Shown here in pieces: positions 1-12,999 of a stretch of DNA of 64,000 nt. How positions within the stretch are numbered: the first letter of the stretch is position 1; each line of letters opens with the position of its first letter. Source of the DNA: Elysia crispata. Its lineage: Eukaryota; Mollusca; Gastropoda; Plakobranchidae. The notes beneath the pieces were generated by a model. That model saw only the letters and a list, made by a program, of their open reading frames with translations. It ran no database searches and was not told the DNA's origin. The stretch is from the NCBI GenBank assembly GCA_033675545.1, contig JAWDGP010002692.1, forward strand, positions 124,001-188,000. The letters run 5' to 3'. A program made the translations under genes and the position numbers.

Positions 1-281
1 TATGGAAAGTGTGCCTTATTTTAATGTCAAACTTTAAAAAAATTTGGGCAATCTCTCCTTGGCCATCACTGTGCATGAATCAGAAGCACTTCTCATTTCT
101 TATCTGAAATTGAAAGCATCAAATATATTCTGGAGTGAAAAAGATAGTGAAGTTATGCATTAAAAAAAAAACAGTTTTATGTACAACTATGTAAAATTTT
201 CTTTTGTTAACATAGCTTATTTGCAAGCCCAGGTTTTTGTTTCGTCCGAATCATACTTTGTGTTGTCTTTTTATTTTCTAG

Positions 282-339
282 GTAGCGTGGCCATCTTTGG
301 AGAGAAAAGTTGTCGTTGACATTGTGAGATCTGCTCCAG
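282..339 (+). CDS. APEH: APEH exon 1 of those visible (propeller)
   Basis: The acceptor is ttttattttctag. The exon reads VAWPSLERKVVVDIVRSAP and ends in phase 1. KVVVDIV corresponds to the VVVDVV strand of human APEH. The donor is cag|gcaagt, a GC-type site. Upstream sequence in the window (1-281) looks intronic. Confidence 0.85.
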
Positions 340-3300
340 GCAAGTTTTTTTTCTTTAAGATTTAGATATTTTTGTATCAGGTAGTAAAGCATAGATATGA
401 ATCAAACTTAAGACAATGACAGCAGTGAAAAGCAGCAACACATTCTTAGCAGCAGAATGTCAATGAAGGATAGGGGGTAACTCTGATGGAAGCCCTTATT
501 TAATCTTTATTGAGTAAACATCTTTGCTTTGTACGTGAATATGTATTAAACTGCCTTTATATTTGAAAAAAATAAATTTTTTCTCCTTTCTCTGTTAGAT
601 TAGAATCATACATTAAGTAAAAGTACATCATTGAAGTTTGTCACAGGTTATGGCTCTCAGATTTTTCTCATACTCATCAATGCTGCTACAAAGCATCTTT
701 ATTCAAAACATAGTTTTTACTCTCTCAACGATTTAAAAAGATGTTTATTTCAAATATCAAGTCTTCACAAGAGCAGCAGCATATTTTTTTGAACCAGTTG
801 TGAGACATAATGAAATACTTTATAATTTCTTTTTCTACTTCTCAGCACCTGAATTTCCAGGATTGTTTTGTGCAAGCATGAGCAGAGATGTGTGGTTTGA
901 GGACAGCATTCATATCGCCATGAGTTCTCACTTCAGGAGCCGCTTGGTATGTCAAATGTTTCTCTCATTTTGTTTCAATCCCAAATGACAGTACCCCTCA
1001 AAGATGATCTCAGGCCTAGGGTAGCTGTGGGAGTTTCTGTTTGTTGTTTTTACATGCTCTTTTCTTACTTCCATATGTCTTTTTTATATATATATTTATG
1101 CTGTAATTTGCTATTTGAAGTGATACCATTGTATTAGAGTTACAAAAAAATGTTATGTCAAACCAAACCAAGATGTTAGCAGAAATTTAATGTAGCTATT
1201 GCTTTATGTAGTGTAACTGCCATCATACTTTTATTTTTCATAAGCAAGGTATCTAGAACAGAGTTCTCTAACCTATTCCTTTGATGTGCTTTTTACTTTA
1301 CTAGGCAGTTTTTATCATCAACACAGACTCTGGGAAAATCCAACAAGTTCAAGTTGGTGAGATTTAAAGATGAAATGCACTAAAACATTATATTCAGTAG
1401 GAAGCAAAGAAAAAGTATTGTTTGATATATTCAGAAAAAGTTTCAGACCCACATAGATTTTTGTTCACTGTGACATTTTTTATTTGAAAATAGATTTTGT
1501 AGTTTTACTTCTATAGAATATTCTGAAAGATTCCGAAAATGTAATAAACCCTAGTTATTCAATATTTCATTCCTGTTACTCACAACTTGGTTCTTATTCT
1601 CTCACTAACAAATGGGTATTTAAAAGACTAGTTGTAAAGAGATTCAATCTGCCTTGCCATCATGATTAATTAAAGATTCATCATACTCATGTTATCAACA
1701 CTAGCTAGCTGTGGTATTTAAGAAAAGCATCAATCTTTCACATAGCTTTCTGGAATGCTATTAATGTAATGTAAATATTGTCAACTTAAAGGGTAAGTAT
1801 TTGTTTTAAGTTTATATTTTATGAGCTGATTATTAATGAATATTTTAAATATAAAAAATAATATTTGTTTTCACTTTTTGAATAGATATTTGCAAAATTC
1901 TATACTCTCTGTCTTCACAAGCTTTGCCCGTTAACATTTTGAAGTGTTACCTTAATTTTTCTTCAACAGGAAAAAAAAAACTTTTTGAAATCCACCTTAC
2001 ACAAAAACTTTCACCCAAATTGACTTACAGTCTGAACAAGAATAATATTGCCATCTTACACTTTAAAATTAACAAGGAGAATGTTTGAGGTCTCATATTA
2101 ATATTACATTGCCTTTCATGTTCTGAAAATACATGTTACTTTCATATAGTGATTAGTCTGTATCAAAGCTGGTATTCCTTTATCTTTATTTTTCATTTTA
2201 TTCCTTTTGTTGCTCAATCTATTCTTTTTTTATGGTGTGATTTTCCATTTCAAAGATGGAGAGCAAGGCTGTATGTCTCTACTGTGTGTGACAAAGAACA
2301 TAGCTGTGCTTCAGTGCTCTACACCTAACACACCTGCCCATCTGGTAAGAATCAAATTTCTCTAGACTTCTGATTTACACAAACCAGTTAATTTGGTTGG
2401 CTTTTCTTCTCAAAATTAAGTTGAGTGTAACTAATGCTATATAAGAATAGACGGTTGCTAGTTTTGCTGGATGTTTTAAAATCTTTAGTCAGTCTTTATT
2501 AGAAGAATTTTTAGTTAGAAGTAAGATTATGTACATTTTAAGTTGAGGGTTTTAAAACTCTACTTTAGATGTTATTTGAGTCATCTCATCTTGAGCTAGT
2601 GAGACGCTACAAATTTTTTTTCCAATTCTTGACATTCTTCTCAGGGTGCTTATCCATTTCCCTAAGCCTCCATCTATTTTCAAAATTCACTTAATTATAG
2701 GTTTTTGGCAAAATAGAGGACCCATCCGATGTGTCCAAGACTAAATGGATCTTTCCTGACGGACAACCTGAGCCATTAGATTGGCTCAGTTGGAGCATAA
2801 ATCCTCATACCCCTTCAAAGGATAGGATGAACGAAAAGTTTTGTGAGTATTTGGAGTTGGTAATACTGTTATGAGTATCTCTAACAATGATATTAAAATG
2901 ACTTATTTTCAAACCTGAATATAGTCCCTTCTTGAACAAAATTTTTATTGACTCTGCTGCATGAAGCCTTTACCCACTTAGCCTGCCTTTGTGTGGCACC
3001 ACTAATCTATCTGACAATGGAAAACATGTTGTAACATTTTTGCCATTGAGCCCATTTTTCAAGGCCAGAACTAAAGAAAAAAAGAGTGATAAGTATTCTG
3101 AGAAATTTCTGAGAATATTAAGTGCACTCTATACAGCACAATGTTGTTATTGAGTTCTTCAGATTGGAGTTGAGGAAATTTTGAAATTTATTGCACCTTT
3201 TCAAAGAAAGAGATATTCTTTCCAAGTTCATAGTTCAATATTGAAAAGCAAATATATTTAAAGCAATCTAAGGCTTTAAAGAATTCTTTTTTGTCGAAAT

Positions 3301-6300
3301 CAAAGTACGTCTGTAATTGTTGAAATTGCTTTAGACGGCTTCATTTTGCGTCTATAACTTGGTCTACTTTTCTTTTTCTGCTTGTCTTTAAGTGTAAGAT
3401 AATGACTACCGTGCTTTTAAGACATCCATTTCAATTAGCCTTGTGGCCTGATAGATAATCCGACATAACCCTATTTGAACTATTTCAAAAACATCCACAG
3501 TCTCAGTTTTCAAGCATGTTCTTTGTCATAATATATAACATGCTGCTGTTTCCCTCTCATGGGGATATTATACTTCTTTTCACAGCATCTGTGGATTATG
3601 AAAGTATTCTTTGCCTTCCTAAGTTAGAGAAGGGTGATGCTCTCCCACCTCTCATTGTTTTTTCACATGGTGAGTGGATTTTGTAAGCATTAACTTAACT
3701 TTGGATTTTTCTTTCACCTGATATGCTTGTAGATATTTTCTGCTTAGTACATATACTGAAAAATAGTGAAAATTCAAATCCGTGCATGTGAATCCTTATT
3801 CAGAGATGCCACTTTTCTGGCGGAAATTCGGCAGTTTTAAAATTTCCTGCATTATATGCATGTAGGTGTGTGTGTGGGTGTGCGTGTGTGCGTAGAGTGG
3901 GGGATGAAAAAACTTTAGGCAAAATTTTTAGACTTGGGTGGCCTCTCTGCTTATTGCCTTTCAAAAAGATTTGAATGGCACTAGTATTATTGAAGATGTC
4001 TTTTCAAATACTCTCTTAGTAATTGCCTCTTTGTTAATATCGAAAAAAATTCTAAGAAGACGCTAAAATAATAATTATTATGAAAAAGAATAATTTTTTT
4101 TTGCAGGTGGTCCTAATACTTCCTTTGACTCATCCTTCAACGATATTTCTGCATTTTTCTGTAGATGTGGTTATGCTACAGTTATGGGTGAGCTGAAGAA
4201 AGAGTGTTGGGACTTATCCTCAAATGTTTTTTTAATGAATTTCTTCATCATTGTGATCTGAGACTCATGCTTTATTTGCTCAGTGCTAATGATATCACCA
4301 ATTTGAATAAAAAAAAAAATTAATTATATCAATCAAAAGGAATTAAAATCTAAGGTCTTTTTAAAAAATTAAGATAAGATTATACAGTTTTCATTCTTGA
4401 GTAGCTCAAAATGTTGACCAGTTTTAGTTGAATAAAGAAAAATACAGGCATGTACCAAGGCATTTTAAAAGTTAAGGTTTGCTTCAATTTGATGCATAAG
4501 TAGAGCATTACTTTCTCAGCAGAAAATAAAATAGCTGTAGCTTCTCTGCTGGTTTCAATGTGTTTTTTTTTATTTTATTATTATTTACATAAGATTACTG
4601 ATAGCAAGGCATCTATCATGACATTTGACAACATGCTTCTTAATGAGGTTAATAAAGAGTTGAAATCTGCATCAATCCATCCAATTTATTTGGATACAGA
4701 GGGAAAAAACAACAACTTACGCACAAGATTTGTCGCTGGATTTCTTGTTGTGCCCCTTTAAATGTGTCTTTAATGGAGAGGAACCAAAAGCAACTTAAGA
4801 AAAGACAAAAAAAAATTCAGTAGAAGAGATCAGCTTTATCTGTACTTAACAGAAACTGTCACCGTTCCCTTACTTTAATATAGAAATAAAAACAACACAA
4901 AACTATGTACCCAAAATTTAACTGAATTTGTCAAAAGTTGAACGATTTACATGGTTTCAACAATTAATCTCAAATCTAATCAGGCCTCTTATTGAATCAG
5001 TGTCATCTTTAGCCAATCTCACTTTTTCAAAGACATTTGCCAAATTAAGAGGATAAAAAATTTATATTTGCCCTTGTTTTACACCTAAAAGAGGTATTTT
5101 AATAAACATTTTGAAACCCTTTTTTGCTGGTTTTTATTCGATGAGGCAGGTGAAAAGATTGCAACTTTTTCAGTTTTCATAGCTTAAAAAAAAATTATGC
5201 TTAGCTCACCTTTTGAATGAATATTATATATTTCTTTGATTTTCAACCATTACTTTAGGTTATGCTTTTTTATGGTAATACGTCCTTGAACTTACGGCTA
5301 CCTGGAGAACAAGGCTCTATAATTGAGTTCTAAGTCACACAATATTGGTATTCAATATTGTGGCATATAATGCATTAGTTTTACGATTGTTTTCCTTTTG
5401 CTTCAAAATCAATCCACCCAGTCTTACAATTTCCTTCACTTTTATATTATTTGTAAATTGTTCATTTCAGTGAACTATCGTGGCTCTCTAGGTTTTGGTC
5501 AGGATAGTGTAGATTCCCTTCTTGGCTGCATAGGCTCTCAAGATGTCAAAGATGTGGAGGTAATTATTGTTAAATAGAATGTTCAGCTTTCAAAGAAAAC
5601 CATTAACCTATAACCAGATTTACAAATAATACACTATATAATGACATTAAAAACAAAATAGCAATCATATGACTCAAGCGGTTCTTTAGTTCTTCATCTG
5701 AGAAATCAATAATTTTTGTTTATTTTTCCATGCTATTTTGAAAATTGATAATCTTGGCAGCAATGTTTCTTATTAATTTTTATAACACTGTTCACAGATG
5801 TTGTGCATCCAATATTATTTACAAGGAGTTTCGTCTTTTTAAAGAATTGATTTAAGTAGTTTTCATCAGTTTAAAAAATTTATATTGCATGTTTCTTTCC
5901 TTTAAATTTTCTTGAATCATTATTGAAAAGATATATGAGGAAATTTACAAATAAATCAAAGAGTGACAGATTAGTTTTGCTAAAGAATTTTTTTTATTCA
6001 GTCACTAAAATATCTTAGAACCTTTATGATTTTAATTCGAATGGAAATGAAATTCTTTTCTGCCATTTTTTATTTGCTCTGCCCAGAGTGCCATGGTGGA
6101 AATTTTGGCTAAAGGAGTTGCAGATGGTAACAGTATATTTGCTTTTGGAGGCTCACATGGGGGTTTTCTGTCTACCCATTTGATCGGTCAATACCCAGTA
6201 AGAAATTTCATATATTGTCAGTCTATTTTCCTCTTCTAAAGAACTACAAAGGTTTTGGAGATTGGTTTTGCAACATTTATGTGAAAGAAAATAGGATCAA

Positions 6301-9300
6301 GATTTTGAAAGCTTAAAGAATGAAATGGAGAAAAAAAAAGTTTTAGGATCAATTTAGAAAAATTCCATGTGTTTCTTCAGACCCAATTCAAAATAAGGAA
6401 TCTGTGTTTTATTGCAGCCTGCAAACATATATACCCATATATTAAAGCACCAAGCTTACTATTTGCATTGTCCTTTCTTCATGGGTCCAATTCTTGTTGC
6501 AGTTATTTGATAACTTCAGGTTCTCTTTCAAACTCTGCTGAGTCAAACATGAGTTTGTGTATTGTACCAAAAAGGCCAGGGATCACTTTGTAATGGAATG
6601 AACCAATCAACCAGGTGCCCTGCCCTTTAGTGCAGGCAATTGTGACCTTCTAATGCATATTGATCTCTTGTCGCTTTTAGTGCATCTTTCACGTGTCATA
6701 CATATAGCTTAGTCACTCCAACATCTTTTCTGGATGTTTTCCTTGCTGCAATTTCCTTAATCATTTCAATTTTCACAAGATGTTCCAGTCTCTCTATTCC
6801 CATCGCATAGTGAATACAGTTTGCATGGTGTTTATGTATTCTATTTATGAGTGATATTGTTGTGTCGGCTTCTTGTAACACTGTTTAATTTGATTTCTCT
6901 GCAGTCTGTTAGATTCGTAGCAATTTACATAGGAAACACATTTTTGTTGCCTCCAGTTTCTTTTGTAGCTGTTTGGAAATTGTCCAGGTCTCACATCCAT
7001 ACATCAGATAGGTTTGATATTGGATGTGTGTAATGGAATGGTTTATGTCAAAAAAGTTATTAATACTTAAGAAACATTTTAGCAATAGTCTCATAGTTAG
7101 ATACCTTTTTTACCATCACATAGACAAGGGAAACTGTTTATTTTGTTTGTCTTTTAAAAATTAAAATGTCAGTCATTCAGGCTGCAAATCATACAGCAGT
7201 AGATAAATGATGTTAGATTCGGTGTGTATATGTTTCTTTTCAAGCAACAATATGCTTCACATACCAAAGCCTCTATAGCATTAACTGAGATTTTCATTTC
7301 ATTTTTCTAGAAATTTTACATGAAGTTGAATCATAGCTTCAATCTCACAACAAGTTGACCTCCTCTACTGAATTTTTTTTTGTCTTTTATCTTTTTCAAA
7401 TGTTGCTTTTTATTTCTCTCCATTAAGGACACATTTAAAGCCGCAGCAACAAGGAATCCAGTAACAAATCTTGTGTGTAAGTTGCTGTTTTCCTCTTTAT
7501 CTTTTGTCTTTATTACTTTAACTAATTTTATCACCTATCTTAACAGAAGTGGGCAAGTGCTAATAGATGGCTAGGCCACATGATTTATTTTGATATACAG
7601 AGATAGCAAACTTAAGGTCAAAGTAACCAGCAGTAACCACCTAAGCAGCTTTTATAGGGTTTAGAGTCCTGTTTCTAATCTTATCTCAGTTCCCATCGGT
7701 TATACTTAGAGCCCTAAACTGCCAGCTATGCTCGTATAGAAAAACACCTTTATTTCCTACCTAACCAAACCAAATAGGCATATATTCTTCTCTGACTTAA
7801 GAGGGTGCAGATGGAACATTCGCTTTAGATCAAAAGAATATATTGTGTTATGTAGGATAAATGTCACCTTGTGATAATGATATTTCTGGACTCTCCGATA
7901 TCCAAAACTTCAAATGATGGCATAACTAAACAGTTATTGGTATGACTAGAGATTTCAAGGATACTCTGTGGTTCATTTAAGGAGATGCATCAAACAAAGC
8001 ATTTCAAATCAAAATGTTAATTTTATCAAGGATGTATGGAATGGTTTTTCAAGACTTCTTACTTTGATGGTTTCATATTTTTGTCCATTTTTTTCTATAA
8101 GTTTATTGTCTAGATTCATCAAGCCATTGCTGAAATCATAGTTAACGACAAGAGTAGACCTGTGAAAAAAAAATCAGGTGATGAAAGTTATTAACACTTT
8201 CTGTCTCCTTATAAACGCTAATATAAAATGGGATTCTTATTTTAACACCTAGTTTTTCATCAATTCTTACAGTAAAAGGCAGTGGTGATAAATTTTCCCA
8301 AATGTAGCCATAATAAGGCAGACATATCTATTACAATCGTCTTTATCGTTTTCCTTGGTTCCCTTTTCAATATCTTATGGGTTTTAAAGGATAGACCAGT
8401 GCTTTTTTTTTCAAACCCTTTTATTGGCAATAACTTAACAGCTGTTTATTCAGTATGGAGTTATGAATAAAAAATTTTAGGTTAAGTAGAAAAGTACTAA
8501 GATTTCCTTTTTTTAATGTATCTTTAGCTCTTATTCATTAGCAAAGATCTAAGGTCATTTGAAACTATTGATCAGAAATGCTACTGTATTGATGATAAAA
8601 CTTGATATCCAGCAAAATTTGTTTTTTGTTTTGTTTTTTTAATGCATACTATTTTGTATGTGAAAAAATTCGTGATTGAATTCTTTATAAAAAACGAACT
8701 CAGAAATAGTCCTATTGATCAACTTAGATTTTTTTTTTAATGGCAATAGAAAAATGAAATCTTTGCTTATAGTTAAAAAAAACTCTTTCTTGTCCTGATT
8801 ATGCTATTTTGCCTATTCTAGAAATATTTTTGCTGTGCTCTCTCATCGTCAATGCTTTTATTGCGTAACTTGTCTTGTGAGGTCAAAGGTCAACACTTTT
8901 TTTTTTTATATTATGAGTTTATGTTAGACCTTTGTTCAGGTTTAGTTATCTTTTTCTCATAAATTTCATCCTTTCACTGTTTTACTGATTTTTTCTTTTT
9001 CCTTTTTTTTAAATGCATAAAGCTGGACTATTTTTAACCTTAGTGGTTCTCATTATCTTATTTTTAATAACATCTGAATTGATAACTTGTTTTCATAGGA
9101 ACTGGCTTCTCAAAAATTTGATTACTTGAAATAGCAAATCAAAACATCCTTCAAAGTCTCATAATTTGATCCAAAATCAAAGCACATTTGTCAAAGCCTG
9201 AAGTGATAAGTTTTCTGACAGACTTCTGGGTTTTGCTTACTGGCATTTCCTGGTTTTCCCTCTCCTACTTGATGGTTTTTCTCTACTTTCAGCAAAATGT

Positions 9301-12300
9301 AATAGCAGGGATCTACAACAGTTTTGTTCACTTTGCTTCTCTTCAGTCTCACCCACTATTTTTTTGTTTCTTGTCTCACAGGATTTGTTTCTTTAGATTC
9401 CCTGTCCTCGTGAAGTATTATTTCTGGCTTTTTCCTAATATTTGAATAATATCTCTCTTTTTTTTTTGTTAAAACTATTTAACTTTTCAGCTCTTTCATT
9501 TTTTTTTTTTGATGTGTGACTTGGTATTTGTTTCTGGTGGGTCCTTCTTTTCTTTCTCTTTTGTTTGCTCTTTTCTCACAACCTGATTTTTTTTACAAGC
9601 TCTGAAGTCATGTTTAATGTGGTTTGGGCTTGTTGAAATGCTTAGTCAACCAAATTTTGCCTAACTTTAACAGAGAATGTATTATGCCCTATGCCTCAGC
9701 TTTCTTTTGACATATGATATGTAATGTGTCCTTTTTTTGTCCTTTTTTCCAGCAATGTTTTCAACAACAGACATCATTGATTGGTGAGTGTGCTATAGAT
9801 ATCTTGCATGCAAAAAAACCTCTCTTTGTTTTGCTTTTTTGCTGTTCTGAAGACATGATTTTTTAGTTTTAGTTTGCTTTTTGTGAAAAAAAAAAATAGA
9901 AGGCGACGAGGGAATGTATTTATGTATGCTATGTTTGCCTCTCAAAGTTTAAAATTATCTAAAGACTTTTGCATTCTGAATATTTTGATTTTTTTTTTTA
10001 ATGATTTTTAACTTCAAAAAAATATTTCTGCTCCCTTTTTTTTCTTTTCATTTCTTTTTGTTTGTAATACTTCATGGGTAATTGAATGTTTTAATTTGTA
10101 TTCTTATTCCTCTTAAAAAAATCTCACCTCACCTCAGGTTGTTCTCATAATTGTATTAATAATATATTATTTTGGGAGAAAAAGAAGTGTGTAAATAACC
10201 TCAATTTAGACCCCCTTCTATTAGTATGTGTCTTGTATGTTACTGAAAAAATAAATTCTTTAGCATGTTGCAAACTTCTCAACTTTTATGTCGAAAATTA
10301 CTGTTCATTTATTGCATTGAAGCTTTTTTTTTTATTTCTTTTTAAGATAAATAATAAGGTTAACACTGTTGACACATGAAATTTTTTTTTATCTTGCAAC
10401 CAGTCCTTTACTTAGCAGAAATATTGGTCACAGGATTCATGAGCAGCATAAAGTTATCTAAGATAAGATAATATAAAATGTTAGTAAAAACAAGCAGATT
10501 AGAATTCTAAGTACTATCTTTTGAAATCGAATATTTTGAGACGATCATGTGGCCATCTATGCCGAATTTCAGACTCTCTTATCATTTCTGTTTTGCCTGA
10601 AGGTGATTCCAAAAACCTCGATTTGCCTATTCGGGGGAAAAGACTTGATCTTTTTTTTTTAAATCTGAAATCTTTTTTTTCTGTAGGATATTTGATCAAG
10701 CTGGCCTTCCATTTGACCTCAAAAGTTTGGCAGATGACAAACTACTTCCACAGCTGTGGAGAGCGTCTCCTATAGCTTATATTGATAAGGTAAGACACCT
10801 GATCTATACTGCAAAGCTTGAACTGATGTTTCAAGTTTAATAATTCAATGCAAGTTATTGCATATTTTGTAATCCCATTTGTTTACATTTATCAAATGTA
10901 TTACCACTCATTGTAAAGAAGATGACATCTTTGTATATGCTCACTGAAAGCAATATTTTTAATCTCAATAAGCTTACAAAAGTCCGTTTTGTTGTTGTTG
11001 TTTTTTTTATTAATTTTCTTTATCAGGTCTCATTGCATACAATTAGATTCTTTATTATGAAATAAAAATGAATTTGATGCACTTACTCTGTTTCCATGTG
11101 CTGAAAATTGAGAAGACTGATCTAATTTAATGATTTGACATTCTTTGTTGCAAAGATTGGATATTTTCAAGATTGGTATTTTCTTATAACATTGATGAAA
11201 CAGGAATAAACCAAAGTTACAATGATTATTCAGTAAAATGATAATGTAGTGCACCCATTCTTAATGATATGAAACCATTCTTTTCATATCATTTAATAAC
11301 TTTTACTGCAATCATTTTTCAGCCCTTTTCATTGATGGAAATGTATCAGTTGCTAGAAATGTATGAGGTTATTACATAATTTTGCACATTTAAAGGATGT
11401 TTTTCCTCAGTTAAACTTTTGTTATGTAATTCATTTAAACTGGTTGGAGGCAGATATATACCGATGTTCTTTTCTCTTTATACTCATATCTTCTGTCATT
11501 TAGCTTATGTGGCCACCAATAGTAACAATTAGTCAAACAATATTTAATGATATAACCTAACCCACTAGTTTTAGTTGAAAGATGTTTAAAAATTTGGGAA
11601 AAGCTGGAGATATTTCAATATTAAAATAGTATTAAAAATTTGCTCACCATAAGTATCCCTCAAGTAACTGTAAATCATCTAGGTCTTTTTACCACACTTG
11701 TGAAGAATGTTGTTTTTGAACAAGAAGTACAATATTGTTTGGTATTCTCAAGCACAGCATGAAATGAACCATTTAGTCTTCCATAAAAAAAAATTGCTAT
11801 TGTTTGAGCCTTTTGTACGGCGCATTAGATCTCAGTAAGCTGGGAAAATTGATAACTGAACTGTATTTGGTCACACAGCAAGCATCCTGGTCATGACTTT
11901 TGTGCCCTCAGAAATCAAAGAGGCAGAGAAGTTAAAGGAATAAGTACAAATGAATGGAGAAATAAGTCATTGCTACAAGAGAGTAGCTATACTATTTTAT
12001 TTTTTGATAATGTTAACAATGAGTCTCACGCTTGTGTGCTGTAGCAAGTTATGTAGGATAATTATGAGAACCAGTTTTATAAAATACAATGAATAGATTT
12101 TAACCTCATCACTGTCATATACTTCATTTGATCATTCATCAATTCTTTTTTCATTTACTTTGAGTCTGGAATTTTTAAATCATAATGATTATTATTACCT
12201 CAGTCAGTTCTTCTTATGCCCATGTCTTTAACTTTTCCTTTCCTGTACCATTGTTTTCTTCATAACGATGAACCTTTTTAGTCCTCAGATTAATATGTCC

Positions 12301-12957
12301 TGCTCTTGATGTATAAAATTTCCATCCTGTTTCCCCTCACACTCTTCCAGCGATTTGTTATTTAATAAACCCCGTCTTTTTTTCCCCAACCTCTATGACC
12401 CTACCAGGTAAAGACCCCACTGCTGCTGATGCTCGGCCAGGAAGATCTCCGTGTCCCTCCCTCACAGGGTGTAGAATTCTGGCGAGCCCTTAAGGCCAGA
12501 AATGTGCCTGTCAGGTGATGTATGGGGAGACTGGCTGATTTTTGTATAGACAGATATCAACAGATTAAGTAGTCAATCTTTAATATTTTAAAATCTGATA
12601 CTTTTTGCTATCACATATTTTGAGACAGCTGAGGATTTATTTTGGCGAGTAACCTCAAATATTATACTAACCATAATAGACTTTTACCTCAACATAAATA
12701 CTACTTTTATATCAAGAAAAACAAAGGAAATAATTTTCTCTTCTTCTTTTGCTTTGCTTAGTAACCATAAATAAATCTCCATTTTTTTTTTTTTCTAAAA
12801 TTCTATGGCAAATATTCTGTTTTATATTATTATTGATTGTAAGACACAATATATACAAAAAATTACAAAACAAAATATAATAAGGGAGCCTTTGGTTGTA
12901 TGCCTACATCAGACAGGAAAATAAATTCCTACTTAAACTATAAAAATGAATTTAAAA

Positions 12958-12999
<42 letters not shown>

